DNA of 56,147 nt from Cladosporium sp. IMV 00045. Its lineage: Eukaryota > Ascomycota > Dothideomycetes > Cladosporiales > Cladosporiaceae. Below are positions 1 through 10,292 of the stretch, piece after piece (within the stretch, counting starts at the first letter, position 1; every line of letters starts with the position of its first letter). The position numbers and the translations under genes were made by a program. The stretch is from the NCBI GenBank assembly GCA_001931905.2, contig MSJI02000700.1, positions 1-56,147 on the forward strand. The letters run 5' to 3'. Below the pieces are notes generated by a model that saw nothing but the letters and a program-made list of their open reading frames with translations, made no database searches and was not told the origin of the DNA.

Positions 1-17
1 GTTCAGCATTCTCCGGC

Positions 18-3000
18 ATGCCCTCGTTACAGCCGACTGGCACAAACCTGAACAGCATGGCGACATTATCCCGAAGCGATTCGATGCGCGCCAGTACTAG
101 ACCAAGAGGAAAGGGCCATGCGAGATTCGGTTCAGTTGACTCAGCTGCGCCTCATCTGGACGACAAGGAGCGCGCAACATTACAAAAGAGCAGTACGCCC
201 CAGTTGCGCCACCTGTCTCAAATTGCTGGCGACGGTGCTGAAGACCTTAGCGTTCACTCACCAGATGAGCAAGTCGTGGGACTGGCAGGAAGGCGGAGAC
301 TTCAAAAATCCGGTACGAACCAAGCTACACATCAAAGATCGCAGTCAGCTTTTGGCTCTCAATGGCAAAGTACACGATGGATGGACACACAAAGGAAGCA
401 TCTGCAAGCATACGAATACCTCTGTCACATTGGAGAGGCACGCGCCTGGATTGAGGATGTTCTGGAACCGGATAAGCTGCCGCCCATTGTTCAACTTGAG
501 GAGTCTCTCCGCGACGGTGTGACCCTCGCCGAAGTTGTCAACCGCCTTGCGCCGAATATGGAAGAGGACTTGCAAAGACTGCTTGGAAGTCTACGCATAT
601 TCCGCTCCCCCCGACTTCAGTACAGGCACAGTGACAATATCGCCCTTTTCTTCCGATTCGTGTCGGCAGTGGAGCTCCCGGAGCTCTTCCGATTTGAGCT
701 GGTTGACTTGTACGAGAAGAAGAATGTTCCCAAAGTCATCTACTGTATCCATGCGCTATCGTGGCTGCTGTACCGCCGAGGCATCACCTCATTCACTATA
801 TCACACTTGGTCGGACAATTGGAGTTCACTGGAGAAGAGCTGGAGGAAACACAAAAGGGCATCGACCGGAGTGGTATCAAGATGCCTGACTTTGGCGGCA
901 TGCGCAAGGAGCTGGACATTCCTGAACCACCGCCACCGCCAGAGCCGACTCCCGAAGAGCTCATCCAAGATCAAGTGGCGGTCATTGAAGACATGCAGAG
1001 TCAGATGCGAGGTGCACTCGTACGCTTGCGCCTCGGGGATGTTATGCAGGACTTGTGGGATGCGGAGACGGACATTGCTCACTTGCAAGCAAGGATGAGA
1101 GGAGGCTTTGCAAGAGAAATCTTCAAGTTCCGCCATTCCATGGACTCGTCGACGAAGAAACTGCAAGCTGCCGCCAAAGCCATGCTTATTCGCCAGAGCC
1201 TCCAGCAAAGAGAACGATCATGGAAGTCAAGAGAAGGACAGCAACGCATCGTCAAGATCCAATCACTTTGGCGTGGTAGGAAGCAGAGAGCGGAGACCAA
1301 GCAGATCAAAACCCAGCTTCGTACCCAGAGGCACGGTCTGAAGGAGCTGCAGGCTGCTATTCGCGGAACACTCGGTCGCTGGAAAGCTAGTGATGTCTGG
1401 GAAGAGACTCGCGATGAGAGCACCGAGGCTGCCGTTGCTGATCTGCAGGCGGCTGCTCGTGGTGCGCTTGAGCGTATCAAACTCTCTGCGTTCATGGAAA
1501 GCTTGTGGGATGTTGAAGGCGCAATTTCCGAGCTCCAAGCAGCTGCCCGAGGATCCCGCGTACGACGTGCCGCCAAAGGTCAGCGTGTCCAGGCCAAGCA
1601 GGCTGCAGTCGATGTCGTCCGACTACAGGCAGCCGTTCGTGGTTTACTTCATCGTAAAGAGCAACGGCATGAGTATGGCGAGCGACAGTATCACGAGCCT
1701 GCCGTCGTTGACATCCAGGCCGCGTCCCGTGGTCTCGTCACGAGATTGAGGCAAGCAAGAACCATGGGAGCTCTCCAAGGCCGCGAAGGCGCGATCACAA
1801 ACGTGCAATCACTGTTCAGAGCTCAACTGGCGAAGCAGCGTGCCCAACATCACAAGGCTGGGTTGAAGTCAGTCGAGAACCACATCTCCACATTGCAGGC
1901 GCTCGCTCGCGCCTCTATCTGTAGAGTGCGCACCGCGGACCTGAAGGATCAGCTAGATAAGACTACGGAAGAGGCAATCGAACTTCAAGGTTTGAGCCGA
2001 GCAATGCTGGAACGAAGGAGGATTGGTCGCCAGCTGGCTGATCTTGAAGACCAAGAGGAGGCAATCATTGGATTGCAATCTCTGGCCCGGGCGTACAACG
2101 AGCGTCAACGCGTCTTTGAACAGCTCGTCGAATTCGAAAAAGAGGAGGATTCAATCAGCCAACTGCAAGGTCTCGTCAGGGCGATGCTTGTTAGGGCCAA
2201 AGTCGGTTCTGATCTCGCGGAGCTGGAAGACAACGAAGAGGCTTTTGTTGAGCTTCAATCGGCCGCGCGTGCTTTCATGGTTCGCGTCAAATTTGAGGAG
2301 AAGCGCGAGCATTACCGCGAAAATATGCAGAAGGTTGTCAAGCTGCAGTCTTTTGTGCGTGCCAGGCAACAGGGCAAATCGTACGAGTCGCTGATGAAGG
2401 GCGCCAACCCTCCCCTTCCCGTCGTGAGAAAGCATTTGCACCTGCTTACCGACTCCCACTTCGAATTTGAGGGCGAAATCGAGGCCGAGCGTCTGCGCAG
2501 GTTAGTCGTCGAACGCGTACGTGAGGTTGAGCAAGTCGAGGGCTACGTTGAGGGCCTCGACGTGAAGGTCGGCTTGCTTGTCAAGAACAAAATCAGTTTG
2601 GATGAAGTCGTTAAGCACCAGAAGCACTTTGGTGGTAGCGCAAGTCAGCTGCTCAGGAATGGTGGTTCGATTCGACAATCTGGCGGCGGCGTTGATCTCA
2701 AAGCTCTCAACAAGAACTCGCGAAAGAAACTCTCCGGTTATGAAGAGCTGTTCTTCATCATGCAGACACAGCCGGAGTACCTTGCACGTCTTTTCTACCA
2801 GCTTTCTGGACGTGGCCTGCCCGACAAAGAGAGCAAGAATCTCGAGCGTCTTGTTCTGACCCTTTTCTGTTACGCACACAAGAGCAGAGAAGAGTACCTC
2901 TTCTTGGGTCTCTTGGTGGCTTCGATTGAGCACTTTGTGCGCAGCACGAACAATCTCGAGGACTTCCTCCGCTCGCAGAATGGCCCAATGCATCAACGCC

Positions 3001-4961
3001 TCTTCCTCACCCACGTTAGATCGCCAATCCACAGAAGCTACCTTAAGTCGCTTCTTGGCGGACTGGTGAAGGACGGTATCTGCGGTCAAGAACATCTCGA
3101 CATCGAGTCCGATCCTCTACAGATTCACCAGGCAATCATTAACAATGAGGAGCTCAGTACTGGACGTGCGTCAAGAAGGCCTCGCGATCTACCCCGAGAA
3201 ACCATCATCCGTGATCCTGAGGTGCGAGCAAGGTATGTTGAGCATCTTCAAGACCTCCGCGACTTGTGTGATGGCTTCTTCCTGAGCTTGGAGGACACAC
3301 TCCATCGCATGCCATATGGTGTTCGATACGTCGCATCTTCGCAATACAACGCCATGCAACAGCAGTACCCTCAAGAGGAGCCTGCGTACCTGGCTACGCT
3401 CGTCGGCAACTGGCTTTGGAAGACCTATCTTTTGCCTGCCTTCCGTGAGCCTGAGATGTGGGGCGTGATTGACAGAGGTTTGTCGCCAGTGAACAAGCGC
3501 AATCTTGCCCAGGTCACTCTCGTGCTAGGTCAAGTATGCTCTGCTGGACGACTCTTCAGCCAGGAGAACATGTATCTTCAACCCTTGAACAGCTGGGTTG
3601 GTGAGGGTATCGCCAGGTGGCAAGATGCTTTGCACGCTCTGTTTGACATCGAAAGCCCCCAGGAGCACTTCGATTCCGATCACCTCTCCGACTTGTACTC
3701 GAGGACCAAGCCTACAGTCTACATCAAGCTCTCGGATATCTTCCAGCTGCATAGCTTGATGACCGACAACATCTCCGCCATTGCCCCCAACCGTGACGAC
3801 TCGATCAAGGAGATTCTCTCTGATCTCGGAACGCCAAAGGGCAACGAGGCTGACCTTGGCAACACTGGTGGTGGAGGCGAGATCACTCTTACTCTCAAGT
3901 CCAGATTCAAGGTACAAGAAGACCCGAACGCTGAGGCCAGAGCGCTTTTCACTGCTACCAAGCGACTTGTGCTGTTCATCATCCGTGTTCAGTCCGGGTC
4001 TAATCTCATGGAGATCTTGTTGCGACCAATCAGCCACGAGGATGATGACAAATGGTACTCGCTTGTCGAAGAAGAGATGGCCAGCAAGGAGTCGCGCTCA
4101 CCCTCGCGTAGCCCCAGAAAGGCATACCACCTAGGTGCTTTCGATCCTAGAGCCAGCATGAGGGGTGGAAGAACTCAATCCATGTACTCTGAGACCCCAT
4201 CTGCTGTATCCGACGAGCTGCGAGCTACCAACCTGCTGGACATCGAGCACATGACTTACGCCGAGCTCAAGTCGCAAGCACTGGAAAACATTCTCAACCT
4301 CGAGAACCCGTCAACCCCGCCGCAGTACCGTGTCAGCAGACAGAACAACTACCAAGAAGTCCTCAACGCCCTTGCTGCTGACATCCGCTCCAAACACCGC
4401 CGCCGCCTTGACCGCCAGCGCGAGTCCGACGCCACCCGCCAAACGCTTGCCGGTCTCGACAAGAAAGCAACGTATCTGGAGGAACAGCTGACCAGCTACA
4501 ACGACTACATCGAGCAGTGTCTCAAGACCCTCGCCAACAAGAAGACCGGCCACAAGACCTTCCGACTGCCTTTCACCAAGCAGTGGAACCACGAGCGTGA
4601 GCTCGAAAAAGCAGGCCGCCAGCCCAAGTTCGGTTCTTACAAGTACTCTGCGCGCCAGCTTGCCGACAAGGGCGTGCTGCTCCAGTGGCACGCCTACCCT
4701 ATGGACAACTGGAACAACCTCAACGTTGTGATATCATCAGACGAAGTCGGTGTGTTCCACTTCGAAGCCAGCTCGGGCAGCATGATGCTTCCGGGCGCCA
4801 GCTCGAACCTCCTCCTAGACGACTTGCTGCAAGCGCAGTACGACAACCGCAACACAATTGGAATTTTCGAGGACGGGCAGGGAGGGGAGGAAGCCGGCGC
4901 AAAGCTGGCGGTCAACCTCCTCCTGCATCTGGTCTTCAAGAAGTTCTACCGCGATGATTAG
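18..4961 (+). CDS. rng2: IQGAP-family Ras-GAP-related scaffold (Rng2/Iqg1-like), 5' end possibly outside window
   Basis: Single uninterrupted frame of 1647 residues from the first ATG. The same frame is open back to base 3, so the true start may lie upstream of the window. Order of parts: basic, Ser-rich N-terminus (1-120); calponin-homology domain (about 125-240), which in this family binds F-actin; about 16 IQ-like repeats (about 325-830), most reading LQ-x-x-x-R rather than classic IQ; a RasGAP-related domain (about 900-1250, with a DFLRSQN stretch); and a RasGAP C-terminal region (about 1400-1647) with a basic, coiled-coil-like segment. In yeasts the family organises the cytokinetic actomyosin ring and binds calmodulin or myosin light chains through the IQ array. 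The size fits fungal orthologues. Family assignment is firm. Whether the GAP-like domain is catalytic cannot be judged here; in characterised family members it is a Rho-GTPase binder. Confidence 0.93.
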   Translation: MPSLQPTGTNLNSMATLSRSDSMRASTRPRGKGHARFGSVDSAAPHLDDKERATLQKSSTPQLRHLSQIAGDGAEDLSVHSPDEQVVGLAGRRRLQKSGTNQATHQRSQSAFGSQWQSTRWMDTQRKHLQAYEYLCHIGEARAWIEDVLEPDKLPPIVQLEESLRDGVTLAEVVNRLAPNMEEDLQRLLGSLRIFRSPRLQYRHSDNIALFFRFVSAVELPELFRFELVDLYEKKNVPKVIYCIHALSWLLYRRGITSFTISHLVGQLEFTGEELEETQKGIDRSGIKMPDFGGMRKELDIPEPPPPPEPTPEELIQDQVAVIEDMQSQMRGALVRLRLGDVMQDLWDAETDIAHLQARMRGGFAREIFKFRHSMDSSTKKLQAAAKAMLIRQSLQQRERSWKSREGQQRIVKIQSLWRGRKQRAETKQIKTQLRTQRHGLKELQAAIRGTLGRWKASDVWEETRDESTEAAVADLQAAARGALERIKLSAFMESLWDVEGAISELQAAARGSRVRRAAKGQRVQAKQAAVDVVRLQAAVRGLLHRKEQRHEYGERQYHEPAVVDIQAASRGLVTRLRQARTMGALQGREGAITNVQSLFRAQLAKQRAQHHKAGLKSVENHISTLQALARASICRVRTADLKDQLDKTTEEAIELQGLSRAMLERRRIGRQLADLEDQEEAIIGLQSLARAYNERQRVFEQLVEFEKEEDSISQLQGLVRAMLVRAKVGSDLAELEDNEEAFVELQSAARAFMVRVKFEEKREHYRENMQKVVKLQSFVRARQQGKSYESLMKGANPPLPVVRKHLHLLTDSHFEFEGEIEAERLRRLVVERVREVEQVEGYVEGLDVKVGLLVKNKISLDEVVKHQKHFGGSASQLLRNGGSIRQSGGGVDLKALNKNSRKKLSGYEELFFIMQTQPEYLARLFYQLSGRGLPDKESKNLERLVLTLFCYAHKSREEYLFLGLLVASIEHFVRSTNNLEDFLRSQNGPMHQRLFLTHVRSPIHRSYLKSLLGGLVKDGICGQEHLDIESDPLQIHQAIINNEELSTGRASRRPRDLPRETIIRDPEVRARYVEHLQDLRDLCDGFFLSLEDTLHRMPYGVRYVASSQYNAMQQQYPQEEPAYLATLVGNWLWKTYLLPAFREPEMWGVIDRGLSPVNKRNLAQVTLVLGQVCSAGRLFSQENMYLQPLNSWVGEGIARWQDALHALFDIESPQEHFDSDHLSDLYSRTKPTVYIKLSDIFQLHSLMTDNISAIAPNRDDSIKEILSDLGTPKGNEADLGNTGGGGEITLTLKSRFKVQEDPNAEARALFTATKRLVLFIIRVQSGSNLMEILLRPISHEDDDKWYSLVEEEMASKESRSPSRSPRKAYHLGAFDPRASMRGGRTQSMYSETPSAVSDELRATNLLDIEHMTYAELKSQALENILNLENPSTPPQYRVSRQNNYQEVLNALAADIRSKHRRRLDRQRESDATRQTLAGLDKKATYLEEQLTSYNDYIEQCLKTLANKKTGHKTFRLPFTKQWNHERELEKAGRQPKFGSYKYSARQLADKGVLLQWHAYPMDNWNNLNVVISSDEVGVFHFEASSGSMMLPGASSNLLLDDLLQAQYDNRNTIGIFEDGQGGEEAGAKLAVNLLLHLVFKKFYRDD

Positions 4962-5703
4962 AAGGACACTCAGCTTCTTGGGTGTCGTTCTTGATCGCGT
5001 CATTTCTTTACCCTTTTTCTTTATCTTTTTTCCTTTTTTCTTGTGGGTGTTTTCCTTTTCGTATGTCTGGTTTGGTAAGAACATATACTGCCTTTAACTG
5101 CATGCGCATGCCCGTGGATGATTCGTGTGGGGAAAGGGAGGATCATGGTATACATACCCCAGCGTGCTTGCCTTTGTTTACTAGGAATGATGAAAGTTGA
5201 TGACCTCTTTAATGAAAAATCTTATATACTTACGGACTTGTTTCACGTTTCGTTTCATGAATCTGTTGTTGATTTAAATGGTACATGTAGTATTGTGCAT
5301 ATCGCTGTCTGATGACCATACGATGAAGAATGTATTAGGACCTTTCGCATCGCATCTCTAGCATCACGCCATCATTGAGGAAGATGTTTACAGTGTCAAA
5401 ATGTGCCGGCATGTTGTGACTTCGGCGAAATTTCGCTCTGATCCTACCTTGTTCCTTCAAACAAGCTATCCAATCCTTCCCGCCTTTCGCAGGGAACGAA
5501 CGTCTGCACTGAAACATGCCCGGTCGTCGCTATTCTGATGGCTTCTGCCAGATGATGGTATGGGCGGCGCTCACTGCTCATGCATTCCGCGGCCGGGTGC
5601 CTGTCAGCGGCTGGTTGTACACCATTCTTCATTGATACTTTGAAGCCTTTGACCACACTCACTGCTGGTCTCAGTCCACTGCTCGTCTTCACTAATACCT
5701 GTT
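4962..5703. other. Intergenic: 3' region of the IQGAP gene and upstream region of the HET gene
   Basis: About 740 bases without a convincing gene. The first 120 bases after the stop are T-rich (long T/C runs at 5005-5045), as expected for a 3' untranslated region. The remainder would hold the promoter of the HET-domain gene. Short ORFs here show no family signature. Confidence 0.6.
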
Positions 5704-7794
5704 ATGAGCGAACGAAAACCGTCGGTCTCCAATATGGTTGATGAGAACCCGTTCGCCAGGCTTTTCAGCGCAGAGCCCGCTGGATATACTATCACATTGG
5801 CAAATGTTGCTCCTGGAAAACACGACGACGATCTCGAAATCAGCCTTGTCCAAGTCGACCCAAAGAAGACAGTCTATGACTGCATTTCATACGACCGCTC
5901 GTCTCTGCAGGATATCGCCAAGATCACAGTCGACGGGGATCAGACGGCCATTCCCTTGCCACTGGAGCAGGCGCTGAGATGTCTACGACGTAAAAGAACC
6001 AGCATCCTGATATGGGCAGACGCCTTGGCCGGTAATAATGTGGAAGAACGAAACAAGGCGGCTGCGGCCAAGAGAGAAATCATACAGAGATCTCGAAAGG
6101 TCGTGTGCTCCTTGGGGACCGGAGACAAACGCTCTTCCGAAGTTTTTGTCATCCTCAAGACTTTGGCAGCATGGTGGCTTGATGGTAGTCTTTTGGCTTT
6201 CGCGTCGACTGTTCCAGGAATTGTGTCATGCAACCCAGAGGTGTTGCGCAAATGGCTCGTGTCACGAGAATACTCAAAGCTTCGCTTATCAGACACCGAC
6301 CTTTGGAATGGAGTACATGAGGCTCTCTCGTCTTCATATTTTGGAACCCCGCAAGCCATTTCCGACATTGTTTTGGGAAAGAAGACCATTCTCAGAAGTG
6401 GAAATGGAACGCTACGGTGGCGAGACTTCTACGTAGCCTTCATGGCCTACATCTACCTCAGCCCGGAGCTGAAGGTCGCCTTACCAAGAAGCGTGCTAGA
6501 CACATTCGACCTCATCACATCTATTGAGCTGGCTGTGCAGCGGAGGCTTCTGCGAAAGCCTCTCGAACTTCTGTTCAAGTTTCGGTGCGATGTGACCGGA
6601 TGCCCAGGACGTGTACCCGATCCGAGGGAACTGGTCTTCGCAATGCTACCAATTGCAGAACCCTCCAGGAAGGTAGAAGAGCTGGGCAATGAACCAGAGC
6701 TTCTACCTACAGCAGACTATCGCAAGTCCATAATCGAGGTGTTTACGGAAGCAGCACGTTACGTTTTGTATGAGCGCCAGGACATGATGCTCTGGCACCA
6801 TCAGAGCGCACCATGTAGACGCCGCATTCACGGCCTGCCCACTTGGGCGTGCGACTTCAGCACGCCAGCACCAAACGAATCGGATCTAGGAAGGATACGA
6901 TGCGGATTTCGAGATTGGTCGAACTCAGTCACACCTAAGAAGCGCATCTTTGTCGATTCTGTGAGCAACTTTCACGTGCAGGCTCATGCAATGGACCGCG
7001 TTGAGTTTGTGTCGGAGATCCTGAATGAGTCAAATTGTCGACGTCTCATCACAGATACGTACCTGTCGGTCCCAAAGGCGGACAAAGAGAGCGCACACGA
7101 AAGGATCGACAAATTTTGGCGTGCCCTGATTCTAGACCCTCCGCCAGACGCTGGAGAACTTCTCAGAGATGCAAATCACCGAGACGATCAACTGAAGTGG
7201 AGCTTCTTGAGTCTGCTCGCCGAAGAATGTATCTTGAAGGGACTGGACTGCACAGCCGAGGAACTTTCTACCAATTCGGAACTGCAGGAGAAGGCTAAGA
7301 CAACAAGGGTAGTTCTTGCTTTCGGAAAGCTGACGGGCAGGAGTGAGTTCTTCGAGAACATGGTGAAACGCAACAGTCTGGGTCGTCGTGTTTTCACAAC
7401 TGCGGCGGGGAGGATAGGTATGACTTCCATCGAGGCTCCAGCTCCAAGTTTTCCTACAACGGAAAGCCCGGAGCCTCAAGACGGGCAAAGCCCTGAACCT
7501 CATGAGGAGGCGCATTCTGATCAGCCCGAAAAATGCACCATGTTAGGCGTTAGTCATGGAGACATCGTTGTCGCCCTGGTTGGAGGCGTCTTCCCGTACA
7601 TCCTCAGACCACTTGACTCCGAGGCTCATGTGGACAACGCAATTATGGCAACACTGAACGAAAATGCGAGCTATTCTCTTGTTGGAGAGTGTCACCTGCA
7701 AGGAGCCATGAATGGTGAGCTTTTCAAGGACCCCGATGATCTTTACGGGGGATGGAAAAGCGAGATTATACTGAAGGATATCCTGATCGTCTAG
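5704..7794 (+). CDS. HET-domain (heterokaryon incompatibility) protein with degenerate core motifs
   Basis: Intronless 696-residue protein. The HET domain (PF06985 type) lies near the N-terminus. Residues 58-66 (YDCISYDRS) occupy the place of the usual Y-x-ALSYxWG motif. Residues 103-112 (IWADALAGNN) occupy the place of the WIDALCINQ block. An LPLEQALRCLRR helix and a KVVCSLG strand follow in the expected order and spacing. The C-terminal region has the usual 'GDIVVALVGGVFPYILRP...YSLVGECHLQGAM' pattern of HET proteins. In the family, the domain triggers programmed cell death after fusion of incompatible hyphae. Here the conserved Trp/Gly and the Cys-Ile-Asn of the core are changed, so activity is doubtful. 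Its stop is 62 bases from the stop of the convergent gene on the other strand. Confidence 0.85.
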   Translation: MSERKPSVSNMVDENPFARLFSAEPAGYTITLANVAPGKHDDDLEISLVQVDPKKTVYDCISYDRSSLQDIAKITVDGDQTAIPLPLEQALRCLRRKRTSILIWADALAGNNVEERNKAAAAKREIIQRSRKVVCSLGTGDKRSSEVFVILKTLAAWWLDGSLLAFASTVPGIVSCNPEVLRKWLVSREYSKLRLSDTDLWNGVHEALSSSYFGTPQAISDIVLGKKTILRSGNGTLRWRDFYVAFMAYIYLSPELKVALPRSVLDTFDLITSIELAVQRRLLRKPLELLFKFRCDVTGCPGRVPDPRELVFAMLPIAEPSRKVEELGNEPELLPTADYRKSIIEVFTEAARYVLYERQDMMLWHHQSAPCRRRIHGLPTWACDFSTPAPNESDLGRIRCGFRDWSNSVTPKKRIFVDSVSNFHVQAHAMDRVEFVSEILNESNCRRLITDTYLSVPKADKESAHERIDKFWRALILDPPPDAGELLRDANHRDDQLKWSFLSLLAEECILKGLDCTAEELSTNSELQEKAKTTRVVLAFGKLTGRSEFFENMVKRNSLGRRVFTTAAGRIGMTSIEAPAPSFPTTESPEPQDGQSPEPHEEAHSDQPEKCTMLGVSHGDIVVALVGGVFPYILRPLDSEAHVDNAIMATLNENASYSLVGECHLQGAMNGELFKDPDDLYGGWKSEIILKDILIV

Positions 7795-7856
7795 AGAAAT
7801 GTCGAAACCTACATGCCAATTTGCTTTGGATCTGCTGATTTCAATACTCCAACCCA

Positions 7857-8606
7857 TCAAACACTCCTTCGCACTGGCACGTATTGCTCTTTTGTCCTTG
7901 AATTGTTGCTCTTCCTCTTGCTCAGAGCATCCACAACCGCCACGACCGAGAAGACCAAACCCAAGATAAAGAGCGGGACGAGGTTCCATTTCCATGCGCG
8001 CATGATCATCAGATGGTCTTCGATATCGTCACGCTGGTGTGGTTCTACCAGCTGCAATCCCAAAAATGCGCTGAACCAGTTCTCCGGCGTCCATTGTTCG
8101 AGCGGATATGCAACGTAGTTCGGATAGGGTCTGTTGTCGAGGGAGACAGCGACGTCCAGATCGATCGTTTGTCCAGAATGTGCGTTGGTGACAACGAAAG
8201 TGTAGATGAGGGCCGCCAGCGTCAAGAAGACTGAAAGGATGGTTGAGAGAAGCCAAGCGTGGTACAAGACCATCGACAAGTCTACAGCTGAGCCCTTAGT
8301 CGTTGCTCTATGGCGTAAGGCCAGGGCCAGGATGCCACCAAGTCCCACTAAGACGAATGCAGTGCCGGCAGCTGCGTTGCTAGTGTGTCCTTGGTTGAGC
8401 AGTAGGCCTTCGGGCTTGCCGTGTAGGGAGAATGATAGTTCGCTGGAAGTCGATGGCGCAACAGTTCTGAAATCCCCGCCTGCGGTTCGATGAAGCCAGG
8501 CGACCATGCTGCTGACGAATGCTAGCTCAATGATAGCATCGATCATGAGGAGGGTGAGGACCACAGGTAGCAGGAATCGCGGTAGTGCCATCGTCTTTCT
8601 CTTCAT
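7857..8606 (-). CDS. Four-transmembrane fungal membrane protein, unknown function
   Basis: 249 residues if the ATG at 8606 is used; an in-frame TTG further upstream is not a plausible eukaryotic start. Four hydrophobic segments are visible: one just after a basic N-terminus (LPRFLLPVVLTLLMIDAII), one around AAGTAFVLVGLGGILALAL, one around AWLLSTILSVFLTLAALIY, and a last one around LVPLFILGLVFSVVAVVDAL. A short basic tail follows (SKRKSNNSRTKEQ). The loop between segments 3 and 4 carries an acidic, aromatic stretch (YPLEQWTPENWF). This layout is common among uncharacterised Pezizomycotina membrane proteins. I recognise no named family and suggest no function. It converges with the HET-domain gene. 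Confidence 0.72.
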   Translation of the reverse strand: MKRKTMALPRFLLPVVLTLLMIDAIIELAFVSSMVAWLHRTAGGDFRTVAPSTSSELSFSLHGKPEGLLLNQGHTSNAAAGTAFVLVGLGGILALALRHRATTKGSAVDLSMVLYHAWLLSTILSVFLTLAALIYTFVVTNAHSGQTIDLDVAVSLDNRPYPNYVAYPLEQWTPENWFSAFLGLQLVEPHQRDDIEDHLMIMRAWKWNLVPLFILGLVFSVVAVVDALSKRKSNNSRTKEQYVPVRRSV

Positions 8607-10292
8607 GGTTTCGTGAGCAGACTCCGGAATAGAGAGCTCAGTCTTTATTGACAATCAGCTTGATTGAGAGTGAGACCGCTCGATTAATTCTTCGATGGTA
8701 AAGATCCAGAATGGAGTAAGTAGTGTTAGGAACATGAGGCTACGGCAGGCACTTCCCTTGGCCACTACCCCATTGTCTTATAAGTAAAGCTGTTCCTGCT
8801 AACAAGTCTTGCGTACATGTAGTTACAAAGCTCGCAAGGCTCATGTCAGCAGCTGTTGGCTCTGACGTGGCTGAGTCGCGAAGCTCGCACATCAAAGCTT
8901 GATCGGGCTGTATGTACTTGTTGTGACTATTATTAGAAAACAGCACTGCCATGTCACCTCTAGTATACATACATTTGATGTGCTCATATTTCGCTTGAGA
9001 GATCTCTGCTTCTTCGGTGCCAATAGCCTGTGATGGTTGGAGTGCTGTGTCGAAGTCGCCGCTATGCTCCTCAAGTTCCCGCAAGTCGGAATAGGCGGGC
9101 GGCGCACATGGCGGCCAGATCTGCATTCATGGCACGATCAGACCCTTGATCAGTCGTGAACAAGTTAGAATGCTGCGATCCTTCTCTGTGATTGGTGAAT
9201 GCTAAGGGAATGAGAAGCACGCCTCACCTCAGCTGACGGCAGTCATCCCCCGGAGATAGCAGAAGGCAGTGTTCGCCCGCTTCTATACCAAAATGTCTTA
9301 CGATCAAGAAGAGGGTACTGCATCTTGGCTCGTGATTCACGCACAAAAATGTCGCTGGATTGTCGTTGGAGATATTGAATCAGAGCACAGAGCAACAAGT
9401 TGACGGAAAACATGTCGTTACATCACCCGAGTTTCCGGCACTTGACGTCCACACATGGCGGCGACATATGTTCGAGGCTCTTGAGCGCTCACCGACCATA
9501 TCGATCTCTCCAACAACACGGCCAAGAAACCAATTCAGTCTGCAATGTATTCGAACGATCGAAGTCCGTCTAATATGCAAGCAGTTCGGTGTTAGGATTG
9601 TACCAACATTCACGTCGCTGAGAAATCAAGTTTTCAGACTAATGTTTTCAACGGTGCGGTGTCTTTTCAATACATTGGACGTGATGATACGAGCATGAAA
9701 GACGCAGAGAAGGTATGTTCTCAAATCATCTCTCTCGGATTATCTGGTGTGCTCTTGATGGTTAAGCCAGCTGATACGAGCATGACGGCCGCGGAGAGCG
9801 TGCATTGTGAGAATCGCGTTCTCAACGGCGATAACTGCCCAGGGAAGCCGCGGCGGATGATAGTTGTGGGCGAATTGTTGGGATACCTGTACTCTTGCCC
9901 TACGCTTCGGAGATATAGCATGTCTTGTGACACGCTGGAGTCGATGGTACGAGTGTAAAGACCACGTAGAAAGTCTTTCAAAGCGAAGATACCGCGTCCC
10001 ACCAATACCCCTCCACGAAGTCTGCAGACAATGTCAATTGCAATTCAATTCTATTTCGATCGCACAGCTTTTTAGCTCGTTCATCTTTAGTGGGAACATG
10101 GATTATTTGATATACTGCATCTGATAGTACCACTGCAAAGAAATTGGATTTCCAATAGACTGAACAATGGCTTTCTCGAAAGCAAGAACCTCACAAAGCA
10201 GAAAAAAAGCTCAAGTCGACTTTAAAACCTGATTCAATGACATGTACGATACCTTTCTCCCTCGTAGCCTAAATGGACGAGAAAACCGCTTT
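8607..10292. other. Intergenic: upstream of the membrane-protein gene and downstream of the JEN1-like gene
   Basis: About 1.7 kb without a secure gene. It contains one weak ATG-initiated ORF (listed separately) and a 30-bp imperfect direct repeat (9685-9714 and 9772-9801) sharing an exact TGATACGAGCATGA core. The last 100 bases before 10293 are the presumed 3' untranslated region of the permease gene. Confidence 0.5.
8740..9126 (-). CDS. Possible small protein, unsupported hypothetical ORF
   Basis: ATG-initiated frame of 128 residues, acidic in its first third, with an N-terminal APPAY motif of PPxY type. It has no transmembrane segment or recognised domain. A GTATGT donor-like site followed by an AG about 45 nt later lies inside it, so if it is transcribed the real product may differ. 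It reads away from the neighbouring membrane-protein gene on the same strand. It could equally be a chance ORF in promoter DNA. It is listed because it starts with ATG and is longer than most chance frames nearby. Confidence 0.18.
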   Translation of the reverse strand: MQIWPPCAPPAYSDLRELEEHSGDFDTALQPSQAIGTEEAEISQAKYEHIKCMYTRGDMAVLFSNNSHNKYIQPDQALMCELRDSATSEPTAADMSLASFVTTCTQDLLAGTALLIRQWGSGQGKCLP

